Source: Symsagittifera roscoffensis (lineage: Eukaryota > Xenacoelomorpha > Acoela > Convolutidae). Taken from it: a stretch of 64,000 nt of DNA. How positions within the stretch are numbered: the stretch's first letter is position 1; each line of letters opens with the position of its first letter. Location of the stretch: the NCBI RefSeq assembly GCF_963678635.1, contig NC_087064.1, forward strand, positions 43,079,959 through 43,143,958. The letters run 5' to 3'. Positions 33,346-45,742 of the stretch are shown in pieces. The notes below the pieces were generated by a model. It made no database searches and was not told where the DNA came from. It saw nothing but the letters and a program-made list of their open reading frames with translations. A program made the position numbers and the translations under genes.

Positions 33346-36300
33346 GGCAACATTTTGAATATGAAAACCCAAAAACGAGTAGTAACAGCAGAGGAGAGAT
33401 AGCGCGGAGCATATAGCGCAAAAATCCAAGCTGAGTTTTTACAGGTTGTTTCAAATAAACTGTTAATTTATTAAAGCTTCTTATTGCATAACCGTTGAAT
33501 CGTTTGACTTCAATCCTGGAGAGCATGGGCAAAACGGAAGAAACAAACAGGTTATTTGTTTATTCGCAATTTATCAAAGCCCATCTGAATTCGGTAGGAG
33601 GTTCATGCAAGACGGCGCGACAGGGCGTGTTCTAAATGGTTAAAGACCAAATTTAACGACAGAATTATAAGTCGGTAAAGCCTTATACCCTGGCTACCCC
33701 AGATTCCGGATCTTACCCACCTCTATTGTTGGCTGTGGGGTCATTTTTTGAAAATCGTACATGGTGCTAACCCACGAAATCATTTGAACAGTCGTAGATG
33801 TTTGCAGTGCGAAAACGGCCCAAAAATGTGAAAGTTCATTAGAAAAACTTTACTAGACGAAAAGATTACTAGACAGTGTCGCGCAAAACGGTGGTCATTT
33901 CCAGAACTGTTTACGAATATGTTCAGCAGGTATTAAAACTTCGGTCTGTTGCCTTTCTTTAGAAGAAAAATTGTCCAATTATATTCTCCGAAAAAAAACA
34001 AGTTATAGCGTTTTCAGAAATAACAGTTTATTTGAAACACGCTGTAACTTTTTTCACTTATTATCAAACTATAACAAATAACTTCAATTTTTGACAAATA
34101 TTTGTACTGAAAACGTTGATAATTTGAATGGTTGGTAAGTGGTAAATTTTTTGCCTCTGTGCCAAAGAAAATTCAAACTGCCTGAAATGTTCGAGAACTC
34201 CGATTTTTTGAAGTGGGTTGCTTACCTCTAATTATAAACAGTTTTAAATGCTCTATAACCGATTTATTTTTTTTTTAAATTGAATTGTGGTGATTGACTG
34301 ACTGCGTATTTCCAAAGTCTAACCATAGTTGATTATAATGGCAAGATTTTCGAATACTAAAGCCAATTACAATCGATTAGTATCCATGGAATTGCAATGC
34401 GAGCTATTTTGCCAGTCTGCGCCGCAAAAAATTTTTTTGAAAAAAGGCCTTCTTTGACCAAAGTTCATATTTGTGCGTTTCAGTTCGGAAAGTCCACCCC
34501 ATACCCCCTATTTTTACCCCTGATCATCTTCATGTACTAACGATTATGTACTAATGATTATGTTCGAAAGATCAATTACTAATGACTATGTAGATCACCA
34601 GTACATAAGATCATGTACTAAGATCATGTACTAACTTTTATTTTTTGATCAAAGAAACAACAATCAGTACAAGTGAATTCAGATCATTGCAGTTTTATTG
34701 GAGTCAATGATTTTCTAAAATAAGAATTAGACTTCAGAATCATAAATTCCAATTAAGAGTTTATCTGAACAAAAACTTTTCGCAAATCACCTGTTGCTAT
34801 TGGAGTCAAAAACCCCAGTTAATTGTACCGTTAACAATAGAAACGAAAAATGAGCGTCAGAAATTGCCTGTTTTAGATACATTTTCTACTTAAAAACTCC
34901 ATTCGTCAATTAACAAGGCCCAAATTTCGGCAGGTTACGCCTATATTGTTCAATGAAAAAGCATTCATTTGCGAAAAGCATTAATTTATCACACAGAGAG
35001 CAAAAAACTAGCAGGAAGCTTAATTTTCAGTAATGCATTTCAGGTGTTTTTCCAACCTCTATCGCAGAAGAGGATTGAAGTGTGGCCTAGGGAGGATGTT
35101 TCTTTGCCATTGCAGGTACCGCATAACAATTTTGAGCACTGCATTATATTAAAAACCTTTCAGTTGTGACTCTTAGAAAAAATTAGTTTCGCCCTATCAT
35201 AAACAACCGGCCTGAATGTTTAGTTTTTGAAGAATCACGCATCATATTCAGAAATTTACGCAAAATCACACCGAGTGGAGTGAACAAAAAGAGTTCTAGA
35301 CATGACTGTTAGCACTTGCGCTTCGCAAACCTTATTGATTTGTCTTCTTGAACTTCAGAAGTCATCCGAATTTTGGGAAAAGGTGAAAAAAAAATAAAAA
35401 AGAACACACATATGGAAAAATCTCACTTCTCAAAAATTAATGCAAAAAATTAATGGAAAATTCTGAGCAACTCGCACAGCAATCAACTGATCTTGATTTC
35501 TGTTATGTTTTTGGTTATGGATAAAGTTGTTAATATGGTCATACTAAAAATAACGATGTTTCATTGAAAAAAAAGCTCTGCAAATTGTATGTTGATTCAA
35601 ACCAATTAGTGGGAAGGAAATTTATAATAGTAAAAAGATATTATTGGTTTTTTACCTCAAGGTAATTTTTACTTTTTGATGTTTCTCTTAAAAATAGAGC
35701 AACAACTTGCATTCATTTGAGCTAGAGCTATAGCCAATGTTGGAAATTTTTATGGCGTTGTATATTATTAGACTTTGAAAGCAAAATTGTGATATATTGG
35801 TATCCAAGTTTGCAAAGTATCAAGTTTTGTCATATAACTGTAAAGCATGCCGGATAAGATTACCATGCTACCGAGAAGTATAAAAGCTTCGGAGCTGTAA
35901 AGTAAAAACCGTTCTCATTTTCGAATTTTTTGGGCTTGTGTTTTTTGTTCTGACCGCTGAAAAGGGGGAGAAAATTTGTGTTTGAGCGTAATTGAGCTTT
36001 TTATAATTTTTTTTTCAAAAAACAAAATTTTAACTCTAATTTTAATGAATTTTTTTTCGAAATTTCCAACAGCGTTTTCTCGGAAAAAAACGTTTTCTTG
36101 GCAAAAAAATAAGAGAGACAGTAATTTTTTATGGCTTCTTTGAATTATTTTTATGCAGTTAGAAAAAAACTGCTGTCGAATAATAGTAACTTACTAATGA
36201 TTAAAAAAATTTAAAGTTTTTTTTCATGATTCTACGAACAAAAAACAAAATAATTTGAAGAAAAAAAATTGGGACTCGGGATGGAGAAGTTTGAGTGGCT

Positions 36301-37811
36301 GCCAAAGTTTCACTTTGAGTCTTATTAGAAAATTGTGAACAAGTCGAAAGTTTTGAGACATTAGCCGCAAGCTAATTGTCACGGAAAAAAATCGAAAATT
36401 TTGTTAATCTATCCTAGCTTGAAAAACTTCTGAATTTGAAAACTTAGTAGTAGAAAAAAACCCAAATGATCCGACTGTCCCAAAAACGCGAATGATCTGA
36501 CTGCCCATTAATTGATTTTAAATGATTTTTGATTAAAAAAATTTGGACGAATTACGATTTTTGAGCTGATATTATCAAATTTACTAAATGTTAATTTTTG
36601 AGTCATATATTGCCTCAACTGAATTTGGAACGAAATGTGGAGTAGTTCGCCACGCATAAAAAAGGCGCGTAATACTTTCAGCAAAAAAGGATCGACGAAT
36701 AGTTTTAAAATTTCTAACAAAAAACTAATGACAATAATTTTATTAAGACGCGAATGATCCTTCTACAACTAATCATTTTATTTTCATTTTGTAGTAGATA
36801 ATACAAAAAAACATATCCACATAGAGCTTTCGGTAAGTATGCAAAATTTTTCAGGCTAAATTTGATCCTAAGTTTGGCCTTGTTTGTTATACGGCCCAAA
36901 TTGGATATTTTTCATGTTTAGATATGGGATTATAATGCTTGAATCTGATTGGTTGAAATGGATTTCAGCGACAGATAACTTTGATATTCAATGAAAACAG
37001 TTTCTCAATTCGCAATTTTAAGCCGTATAACAGAAAAAACCCGCTTCAACACAGCTTTCAACGCTAAACCCATACACAAAGGCTGAATTTTTTGAAAACT
37101 ACGATTGCCCTGAATGTTGCAACTGCCATTGATTGTCTTTGAAATAGTTTTAGACTGAAAATTTTAATGAAATTTTTGCAAGAAAACAGAATGAATTGTC
37201 TCGCATTAATACGACAAAATTAACTTCCTCAATTCAACCGGGAATGTTTTTTGAGCTAAACTGCCCGCTAACGCATTAGTAGAACAAAAAAAGCGCATTA
37301 ATTGTCCCATATTGGCCAATTTGAACTTTAAAACATACTTCTTTACAAAAACTGTGACAGGATTTTTTTTCAAATTGAGCTTAAAAAAAGATATCCCTCA
37401 ACAGATTCAAATTGAATCAACATTAAATCAGGATTCAAAAGTCAACAATTGATTCAAAAGGTAAAATCAAAAAAGCCAATTACCCCAAACAAATGAAATG
37501 ATCACTTATTGCAACTCAAATGATCTGTTTCGGCATAAAATTTTTTTTATGTGGTTTATGTTAACTTGATACTTTCGTAAAAAGGTGTCAAAAATCATTT
37601 TCAACGTTGTTCAGGTTTCACAGCAAAGTTTTAGATTCATTCCATGTACATGATCCTTTCCTTCGCGGAAGTTATTTTTTTTTTCTAATTTGAAACAATT
37701 TTTGTTTTCGGTATAGAAAAACTTGAAGACTTGGATTGGCTTAATCTCGGAAAACTTGAACATTTTATAGTTTGCTGCACGGTTGGTATTCAAGCATTTT
37801 GAATTGGTAAA
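33346..37811. other. unassigned A+T-rich region
   Basis: About 4.5 kb without a recognisable gene. It contains a family F motif near 34,328-34,380 and a short repetitive patch at 34,520-34,640. Around 36,600-36,700 lies sequence resembling 63,360-63,520 (shared GCCACGCATAAA and AAGGATCG-type blocks). Confidence 0.35.
34520..34640. repeat. short irregular repeats of ATGTACTAA/GATCATGTACTAA
   Basis: At least five related copies of (GAT)(C)ATGTACTAA in about 120 bp, in direct orientation with variable spacing. A decayed short-period repeat. Confidence 0.5.
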
Positions 37812-38330
37812 TGTTCTGACTTTTGTAACGAAAGTAATGGAATATTTGTGCTCGGGTGGTTTTTTTTCAGACAAATTTCGACTTTTTAACTAGCTGTTTT
37901 GACGGAATTTTTGTTATCATTCAAAGGGTATTGTTTTCCTGTGCTTATATTTGAATTAAAAAATTTGCCTCTGATCTTTTTTTGGAAAATTATGGGGGTT
38001 TAAAGATTGCTATTTGGACAATTTGGGACAATTAACGCGCGATATATTTTGCGCTACTAACGGGCAAGCGGGGATTTAATCCGTCTGAGAAATTGTCCCA
38101 AATTCAATGAAGGTTGCATTTTTGTCATAATTGATTTGTAACTAGGAGCGAATTTCCTTACTTTGTACTTTATATGGCGTGTGGAGGGATAATTTTTACA
38201 AAAAAATCTCAAATTAAGAAAAGAAATTCATTTTTTTAATTTTTTAAAATTTTTCATCTTATTATTGCTCCATAGACCTTAGGAGGCAGTCGGAATAATC
38301 AGAACTTTGCCTTGATACGAGCAGTCTTGT
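37812..38330 (+). mobile_element. family B dispersed repeat
   Basis: It starts TGTTCTGACTTTTGTAACG, has the GCTCGGGTGG block, the central foldback (TTTGGGACAATTAACGCGCG ... AAATTGTCCCAAATT, here perfectly complementary over TTTGGGACAATT) and ends CTTGATACGAGCAGTCTTGT. Confidence 0.65.
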
Positions 38331-38389
38331 TTAGGTTTAGGCGTTAGCCAACTAACAAAACCGGAAACAAACATATTACCCTAGTCGAT

Positions 38390-39176
38390 CAAGGAGGGTT
38401 ATCTTGCAAGAACTTACAAGATTCTTGCAAATGAGGGTTATCTTGCAAGATCTTGCAAGATGGAGGTTATCTTACAAGATCTTGCAAAACAACCAACTAT
38501 GAAATTTTCACAAAACCTCAATCAGAGCGCCACAAAAAACTATGTAGTTCCAATTTGACTACGGTCACAAAGAAGTCTGAGTTTAAGCTCGGAAAAAAAT
38601 TAGATTAAACAAATTTTTGAAATATTCATATATATTTTGATTTTAATAATCTCATAATGTAAATAGTTTCAGATTGTCGTTGTTATTTATATATTTCAAA
38701 TTAATATCTTTATGAACATATTTTTTTATGACTTTACTGGAATTTTTCATATAGCAGATAAATTTCATTTTATATTTTTTTTGTCAAAAGTTTGACGAAT
38801 AGAGACAATTAGTTCGAGATATTTGGTATGCTGTGTTCACATAAATCCGATACAAAACTAAGTTCGTTTTTTTTCTTTTAATGTTGAAGAATTTAAATTT
38901 TTCTAGTGGCTACTGGCAAAGGGTCTACTGGTACAAAAAAAAATAAACTTGTCTTCTTGTGTTAGTTTTTATTCACAAACAAAAATCATGTCTTTAAAGA
39001 TCTTGCTAGAAGATCTTGCTAGGTTATCTTTAAAGGAAGTTGTCTTACAAGATCTTGCAAGATCTTTTAAAGAGATGCATCTTCTTTAAAAGAATCTTGC
39101 AAGATTCTTGCTAGATCTTGCAAGATAACATCCCTTGATAACATCCCTTGATAACATCCCTTGATCAACATCCCTT
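38390..39176. mobile_element. family D foldback element of GATCTTGCAAGATC palindromes
   Basis: The left end CAAGGAGGGTTATCTTGCAA is matched by an inverted right end (TTGCAAGATAACATCCCTTG), which is followed by extra tandem copies of ATAACATCCCTTG. Both terminal blocks (38390-38490 and about 38990-39176) contain multiple copies of the perfect 14-bp palindrome GATCTTGCAAGATC or close variants. The central about 500 bp is A+T-rich without a gene. It is a single copy in this window. No clear target-site duplication. Confidence 0.6.
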
Positions 39177-39611
39177 GGTAGATTCAGAGCCAAATAATTT
39201 GACCATGTAAGAGAATGCAAATGACTGGATCGCTGCTTCAAGATTGCGCAACTCATGATTACGAATAATGTAATTAAGCAAACATTTTTTGTATTGCTTT
39301 AAGAGTTTAATTGCGTTTTTTTTCAAAATTTTAATCTTACTTTAATCTTATTTTAATCTGTCCTTGCTCATTTTATTCTTAAAGAAAATCTAATTGAAGC
39401 AACTATCGCATGCTATAAGGTACATGTGCATTTCATTAGGTCCCGACAATTTTTAAGAATAAATATTTTTAACTGGTATTCACATGTTCAAAAGGGTGCT
39501 AGTGCATTTGGCTGATGAACAATTAGCCTAAAGTTGAAACGCTTAGCATAAACTTAAATATTTTAATCGATAAAAAGAGTCAAGAATACTGTACACAGAT
39601 TTTTACTACAA
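39177..39611. other. unassigned
   Basis: Nothing recognised. Confidence 0.35.
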
Positions 39612-39990
39612 ACAAGACCGCTTGCATCACGACAAATCTCTGAGCGTTCCGACTGCCTTTTGAAGATCCATGAGTAGTGTTCACATCATCATACTCACGC
39701 CATGTGAAGCACGAATTTATATGTTTCGGTGATAGCACATATCAAATACCCCAAATAGCATGCCTCAATTCACTTTGAAATGATTTCTAAGACATATTAA
39801 AACTTTGCCTATGCGTTAATTGTCTCAAATTGTCTTTAAACTTCATAACTTTACGAAAAAAGGCCACAGGTGAACTATCCTTGTAACATTGAGAAAACTA
39901 TACCTTTCGAATAGTTTTTTTAAAAATTAAGTGAAAAAACGGTAGTTAAAAAGCCGAAAATTGTCTGGAGACAAAATCACACCGAGCACG
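39612..39990 (-). mobile_element. family B repeat, reversed
   Basis: It begins ACAAGACCGCTTGCATCACG and GCGTTCCGACTGCCTTTTGA. Further on are AATTGTCTCAAATTG and CACACCGAGCACGAAAAT, all in reverse family B order. Part of the centre is shortened. Confidence 0.6.
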
Positions 39991-42050
39991 AAAATTAGTC
40001 AAGTTTTTTGAAAAACGGAACAATTACAACGAATCGATTTTTAAAATATGTTTGTATTCTAACAACTGATAATTGCTTACTTAATTCAGGAACTTCTCGA
40101 TTTGAAATCTTCATGATTTTTCTAATATACCTAACGTACTTTATAAGCAACCGATTGAAAGCAAGCCAGGCTCAATATTTCAGAAAGATTAGAAGTACGT
40201 TTTTGTATCTGTCGCGTATTTAGCTTCAAACTGTAGCTTCACGCTAGAAAAAATAAATTGAAGTGGATTTAAATCGTCAAAAATTGTGATTAAAAAAGTG
40301 AAATTTTGTTTATTCAAAACGAAAGAAGTCATTTTATTTTTTTTTAATTTAAAATCAGTAGCAAATTTTTTATGCGAGTAGTAATTTCTAAAATTACAGA
40401 AACTGAATATTCTTTTTGTTCTAATCAATTAAGATTTGCGAGTTACATGCCATTCATCGATGTATGCAATAAATAAATTGCAAACGTAGCTCATGTTTGT
40501 CTGAGAGGAGAATCATAGTTATTCGCCTGTGGGTTTATCGGTCAGTAGTTCTTTTCTACTTTCAGAAAAAATATTTTCAAGACTTTTTACCCCCCAAAAA
40601 TACCCGATAGGTTCCCTCGCGAGCAACTAGCAAAGATCAAGGTTGGTCTCAAGCAACTTTCCATTGAGGTGGAGATCTAGGCTACTTCCTCGTCGATCGC
40701 GGAACAAAAAACCTCTACTCGATCTGGAACTGGAGAGTAGAACGATTTCATCAGTGAAAGCACCACTCGAATTGTTTTTATTAAAACTTTTTTGTAACAA
40801 GTCAAACTGTATCAAAAAAAACATATTTGGATTTTTTTGCCGTTGTTTTCGTAACAAAAACCATAACAGCCGCGCTGGCAAAAAGGAGATAATATTGATT
40901 AAATTCGATTTTTATAAGAAAGTTTTGATGCAAAAAGAGTTTGAATTTTTTTCACTGTGAACTTTCAGTTTTTGAGGGACCTCTTGAATGAATTGAACTT
41001 AAGGAAGACCGCACTAAAAAAAAATGTTTTCAAACAAATTTTTTTAAATCAACAGTTTTGCGCATTTTTCTCAAACGAACCACAAAAAAATTAAAAACTC
41101 CTTGGCCATAACTATTGTTGCTCCATGGACTTCGCACTTAGTTGTTCTTATAATGTTTTAGATGAAACATTAGCACACAGAGTTAACTGAATACCACTTT
41201 TAGAAATTTTGTTCATAAATTACTCAAATTTCTTCGGTGTCGATCGAGGCAAGAAAATCTGTTAATATTTTGTATAAGAAATATTAAAAATGATGAATGA
41301 AAATTATTTTATTCAGACTAAATCGATTTGAGATGATTCAAATCCTTTTAAAAAGACACCTATTTAAAGCCTTATGCTAATATCGGCAATGCGACAGCTC
41401 GCAACCAAAAATAACTTGAAACAAAGGACAACTCGTTTGAACAGTATAGGGAAAGCGACGACCCGCAAAGTTTGAAAATTAATTCAAGACCCAAAAAGAT
41501 TGGCTTAAAATTGCTGATTGTCGCGCCACGCGTCTTTTATCGCTTCGCGGCGTTAAAAGGCCCTAAGTATTGAATAAAGTCCTAGCCTCTATTGGCAAGC
41601 TTGCAAAACGAAGGTGCGGCTTGCAAGTTGTCATTTAAGGCGGGTTGTCTTCTATCGCAAATTGTCTTTTGTTGCGAGTTGTCGCATTACGAATAAAATC
41701 AGTTTTAAATCCTTATAGTTCAATGCGGCAGAAACTTGCAGATAAATTGGCTAAAACTTTTTTTTGAGAGATCGCAAGTTTTAGAATGCAAACATCATTT
41801 TGAATCCGTTTTGTTTTAAAAAACGCTAAAAGTTAGACCGCAATCAATTCTTTTTCTTTTTGTAATATAAAGTTATTGTGACCGTTTTTCCATTGTATGC
41901 ATCGTTGTTCCAGAAACATTTCTTATATTGAAAACATGAACCGTTTTTTTTTCAAATGCGTGACATCATTTGCCAAATTATTGGCTAATCGGCCTTCAAA
42001 ATTTTTTATATCAGTTTATTTGTGGCAGTTGACCTTTTTACAGTGTAAAT
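39991..42050. other. unassigned A+T-rich region
   Basis: No gene identified. A short G+C-richer patch at about 40,610-40,770 has open frames on both strands (plus 40643-40960, minus 40627-40881) but no recognised family. Confidence 0.35.
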
Positions 42051-42205
42051 TTTTTAAAGGCGGTAATGGGGAGAGGGGAAGCGCGTGCCAAAAAAACACA
42101 ATTTTTGGGTTACACATGTCCAAAAATTGCCTAAAAACGGGCTTTCTGAACGGTTTTTTCAAAAATTTGACTTCGTCTACCTAAAGTTGATGTTGGCAAA
42201 ATTTT
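42051..42205 (-). mobile_element. family C fragment
   Basis: GGGGAGAGGGGAAGCGCGTGCC, CAAAAATTGCCTAAAAACGG and a TTGACTTCGTCTACC stretch follow reverse family C order, without termini. Confidence 0.4.
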
Positions 42206-42639
42206 TGTTAAAATCGAACAACAGTCTTCCTCGAAACTTTTTTTCTCACTTCACTGGACGTCATTTAAAGTAAAATACATTTGAAGTGAAGCTTTAACCT
42301 AGACCCAGGCGATTGAGTTCATCAAATCATTGTTCCTACTTTCGATAAAAGTGAGGAATATATATGGTTGGGTTGTTATTTATTCAATTCTATTTCACAA
42401 AAGTTGACAGCGCCTGAGTATCGATGCGGAAGTCTTAGGATTGCTAAACAGATATGCTTGCACTAAACTAAAATGCGGATGCCATCACTGCTCGAATAAA
42501 ACTTTGATAGTTTCATTACGCGAAATTTTTATATGATGCAAATTAAACCCACTCATAATCGTCCCAATTGGAACTGAGAACAACTTAATTAATCAAATTA
42601 ATTTTACTCAAATTTAAGCACTCTTCGAGACCAGTTAAC
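42206..42639. other. unassigned
   Basis: Nothing recognised. Confidence 0.35.
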
Positions 42640-42685
42640 AAAAACTATCCGAGACCAGCTTCGCCCTGATATACGAGCAGTCTTG
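42640..42685 (+). mobile_element. family B 3' end fragment
   Basis: CCGAGACCAGCTTCGCCC followed by TGATATACGAGCAGTCTTG: the family B right end only. Confidence 0.55.
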
Positions 42686-42789
42686 TTTGACATCTGAGCT
42701 AAACTTGTATGATTAAAACTGTTGCAAGTTATAGTACCTCAATTTATAGTAGCTCAATTTATCCGACTACTTTTGATGAAGTTCACAGA

Positions 42790-43664
42790 AATTTTGAGAA
42801 CGGGGTGGTTTTTTTCTCCATACAAAATTTGACTCTTCAACTAGCAACTTTTGAGGGTTTTTTCATAACATACGAAAGGTATTGTTGCCCTCAGCCAAAA
42901 AAAAGATATTTCACCTATGATCTCTTTTTGTAAACTTATTTGGAGGTTATTATAGCCAGTTTGGGACAATTAACGAGCGATGTTTTTCGTTTTATCAACG
43001 CGTGAGCGGATATTTGAATAATTGAACCTTCTTGGAAACCATTTCAAATTGGATTCAAGCTAGCTTTTTGTTCTATTGGGGCAGTACAACAGAGCCGAGG
43101 TAAAACGTTGACAAAAATCAAAATCTTTTTCAACAGTACCAAATATTATTTTAAGAAATTTTAACTCATCCCAACTCATTCACAGACAGTAATTATATTC
43201 AAACGGACGGAAGATGAAAAGACAAAAATGGCTCTATAATTGATACTTTTTGTTAAGTAAACAAAAATTACCCAAGCTCGGCGAAATGAGATTTTCTGAA
43301 CAAACAATTAACTCAACAGGTTGCCAGTTTTTTCTTGGCTTCGCTCCAAAATAAAACAGTATTCACGCAAAACTGCCATTGAATCACCAAAAAAGCTCAA
43401 ATTTCCAAAAATTTGATCAGTTTTTAAGACTGTTGAACACATTTTTAGTTTTGGAACTGTTGAATGCCCCACGTCAATTTAAAATTTTGATATATACAAA
43501 ATAAATCACTTGTACTTTACATAGCGTGTAAGGGTGGACTCAGAACGAAATAATTTCTTTTTGTTCGAATATCTTATCAAGTTTTTTAATTTAAACCACT
43601 CCAAAAAATTAAATTGCAGTCGAAACAATCAGTGCTTCTCCCTGATGATGTGATCAATCTTGTT
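42790..43664 (+). mobile_element. family B repeat, enlarged copy
   Basis: The left half (42790-43088) carries GAACGGGGTGGTTTTTTTC, AGTTTGGGACAATTAACGAGCG and CCATTTCAAATTGGATTC. The right half resumes at about 43,490 (TTTACATAGCGTGTAAGG) and ends TGATGTGATCAATCTTG. The about 400 bp between them is extra sequence that I cannot classify. Confidence 0.5.
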
Positions 43665-44083
43665 TTGAAGAGTTAAAAATGAAATAAAAACATAAATTAA
43701 CAAAAACAGTTTACACAGTTACAACACCAAAAACTATTTAGCGAATAATTGTGGAGTTAACATTAAGATACGTTCAAATTCTGATTAATATCATCATGGA
43801 TGAATAAAACTGACAAAATAAAAACTGATGCACATCTTTTTTGATACGCTAGCCCGGTTTGTAAAATTTTGGAAGAAATCGGGCGATTTCTGTTTCTTCA
43901 TCTCGCATAAATGACTTTCGTGGATCAGAGAGAAATTATCTAAAGTTGAGTGTATAAGGAGTAAATTATTTCACGTCGGGCGGGGCTTGTAATTAAGGAA
44001 CATTTCAAACTTCATAGCAACCAAAGAACAAGCAAATGTACTTTTGACAATTCAAATTGAAAGGTTAAAGTTTTTTAGTGTCG
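43665..44083. other. 3' flank of the receptor gene
   Basis: This lies downstream of the receptor stop codon in minus sense. I found no canonical AATAAA in the correct orientation close to the stop, so the mRNA 3' end cannot be placed. Confidence 0.4.
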
Positions 44084-45742
44084 TCATACGTCACAATCTT
44101 CCAAACGTTTCCTTTCGTGAACAGCACTTGGTCTTATTTGGTGCACTTGTTTGTTGTTGCACTCCTGGTGGAGTCCACTTCTGCGAGTACTTTTGCTCAC
44201 TTTTCGCAGCACGCTTGAGAAGAGGCTGGTGAGGCGTCGTTTGATGTAGGAGTTATTGAACGAGTAGAGATAGGGGTTGAGGAGAAAGTTGAGGCCGTAC
44301 AAGGTTTCGGTTATCAGGTAGAGTCGCCAGGAAAAGTTACCGGAAATGCGGTCCGGGAACCAGTGACTCATGACTTGGGCTAAAGAGCTGGGAAGTGACA
44401 CGATGATGAAAATGACGCTTATGAAGAAGAAAGTGGTAGTGAGGTGATGTTTCTTTTTCTCCCGCTTTTGCTCGGCAGATGCTTTTGCGTGATCTGCTTT
44501 CTCGTCATGATCGTGGTGTTTGCGGTGATGAGTCACTAGTGATCCTAGCATTTTGAACTGGCGCGAGAGTCGAGAACCCGAGCTGACTCTTCTCTCTCCA
44601 CCTTGCAGCGATGAGGAGCTGGCTGAGTGCAGCGGCGACTTGTCCACTTCAATCTTGTTCACGTCCAGAAGTGAAGTGTGCTTATCCAGTTTTGAACCTT
44701 TCGCTGGCTGCACATCCTTTGAGTTTTCTGCGGTGGAGTTCGCGTGTTGCTCGTTGTCTCTTCGCATCACATCGAGCAAATCCGTGTTTGCATTTGACAC
44801 GTCAGGGGTCGAGTTACTTCTGACGACTGACAACTTGATAACCGGTCTCAGGAAGTTTCCGCTTGTCGTTACTTTTGGAGCTGTCGCGGCGGCAGCACTT
44901 GCACTTTTCGTGGCTGCTTGGTGCTCTGTTCTGCTAACAGGTGGCCGGTTCAAAGTGTGCTGACTTGCACAATGGTCTGCTAAGTTGGGGGGTTCTATGA
45001 TCTTTTTGCAGCATATACAGAGTACTAAAGCTTTGAACGGTAGCAAAATTGGGAGCCAGAAGTTGTTGTCTCCGAATTGTTTGGAGATGGATTTGTACAT
45101 GACGAACATGAGAACGGCCACCACTCCAATTAGCAGAAACTTAACATAAACCCAAACTAGCGTAAAGATATGGGAGTAACTTTCAGCCTCGTGAGCGTCC
45201 AATATACACAGCGCCAGGTCAAAACTAGTGAATAGAGTGCTTAAAATGCCAATAACCAACAAGTATTTGATAACATTTACCGTTTTGAACAAAACTTTGT
45301 AGCGAAACGGCATTTTTACAGCTACATAACGATTGAGCGTCATAATTATGAGAAGTAAAAGTGAAGCTAGAATTAAAAAAGTGTAAGGGATTCTGCGAAT
45401 TATGCATTGGAACTTCAAGCCTACGATTTTATCGACAAAAATATCAGCAACATTACACAAGCCCACCCAGGCCAAGTTCAGGGCGTAAATAGCATCTATG
45501 ACCAGATTGCATAAAACCAGTATTTCACTCGCTTGTTTGTTCGGTTTCTGCAGTAATAGAATAAAAATAGCCAGATTTGCGAAAAAAGCTGCAGAGCCCA
45601 TAATGAAAAGGGTATAGGAGATAACGGAAAACAGCTGTTGACTGGCTGGATCTAGGCTGAAGCCCCCCTCAGCGCCCAGGCTCTGGTTCCCGTCTTCTGC
45701 CGTTGCTCGTAAAATAATGTCTGCTGAGTTAATTTTGGACAT
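44084..45742 (-). CDS. class A (rhodopsin-like) G-protein-coupled receptor, orphan
   Basis: A 552-residue seven-helix receptor predicted at the plasma membrane, where it would couple an extracellular ligand to G proteins. I chose the ATG at 45740-45742 (A at -3). The frame is open seven codons further, but only to a TTG. Helices: TM1 38-64 (N56), TM2 73-97 (D83 in LCNLVID), TM3 113-138 with Cys113 and an NRY motif (137-139) in place of DRY, TM4 156-180, TM5 191-216, TM6 434-456 (P451), TM7 476-496 with NPYLY (489-493). Cys179 is a plausible disulfide partner of Cys113. Sequons lie at N19 and N469. The third intracellular loop is about 217 residues, rich in Ser, His and Lys, with a CICC cluster (242-245). 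TM4 lacks the usual Trp and TM5 the usual Pro. The gene is uninterrupted by introns over its whole length and more G+C-rich than its surroundings. The ligand is unknown. Confidence 0.93.
   Translation of the reverse strand: MSKINSADIILRATAEDGNQSLGAEGGFSLDPASQQLFSVISYTLFIMGSAAFFANLAIFILLLQKPNKQASEILVLCNLVIDAIYALNLAWVGLCNVADIFVDKIVGLKFQCIIRRIPYTFLILASLLLLIIMTLNRYVAVKMPFRYKVLFKTVNVIKYLLVIGILSTLFTSFDLALCILDAHEAESYSHIFTLVWVYVKFLLIGVVAVLMFVMYKSISKQFGDNNFWLPILLPFKALVLCICCKKIIEPPNLADHCASQHTLNRPPVSRTEHQAATKSASAAAATAPKVTTSGNFLRPVIKLSVVRSNSTPDVSNANTDLLDVMRRDNEQHANSTAENSKDVQPAKGSKLDKHTSLLDVNKIEVDKSPLHSASSSSLQGGERRVSSGSRLSRQFKMLGSLVTHHRKHHDHDEKADHAKASAEQKREKKKHHLTTTFFFISVIFIIVSLPSSLAQVMSHWFPDRISGNFSWRLYLITETLYGLNFLLNPYLYSFNNSYIKRRLTSLFSSVLRKVSKSTRRSGLHQECNNKQVHQIRPSAVHERKRLEDCDV

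Noticed and set aside
38390-39176. CRISPR-like array of GATCTTGCAAGATC repeats
   Set aside because: Repeats are palindromic, irregularly spaced and inverted between the two ends, in a eukaryotic context without spacers of constant size.
44553-44963. 136-codon plus-strand frame
   Set aside because: It is a shadow antisense to the long third loop of the receptor gene.
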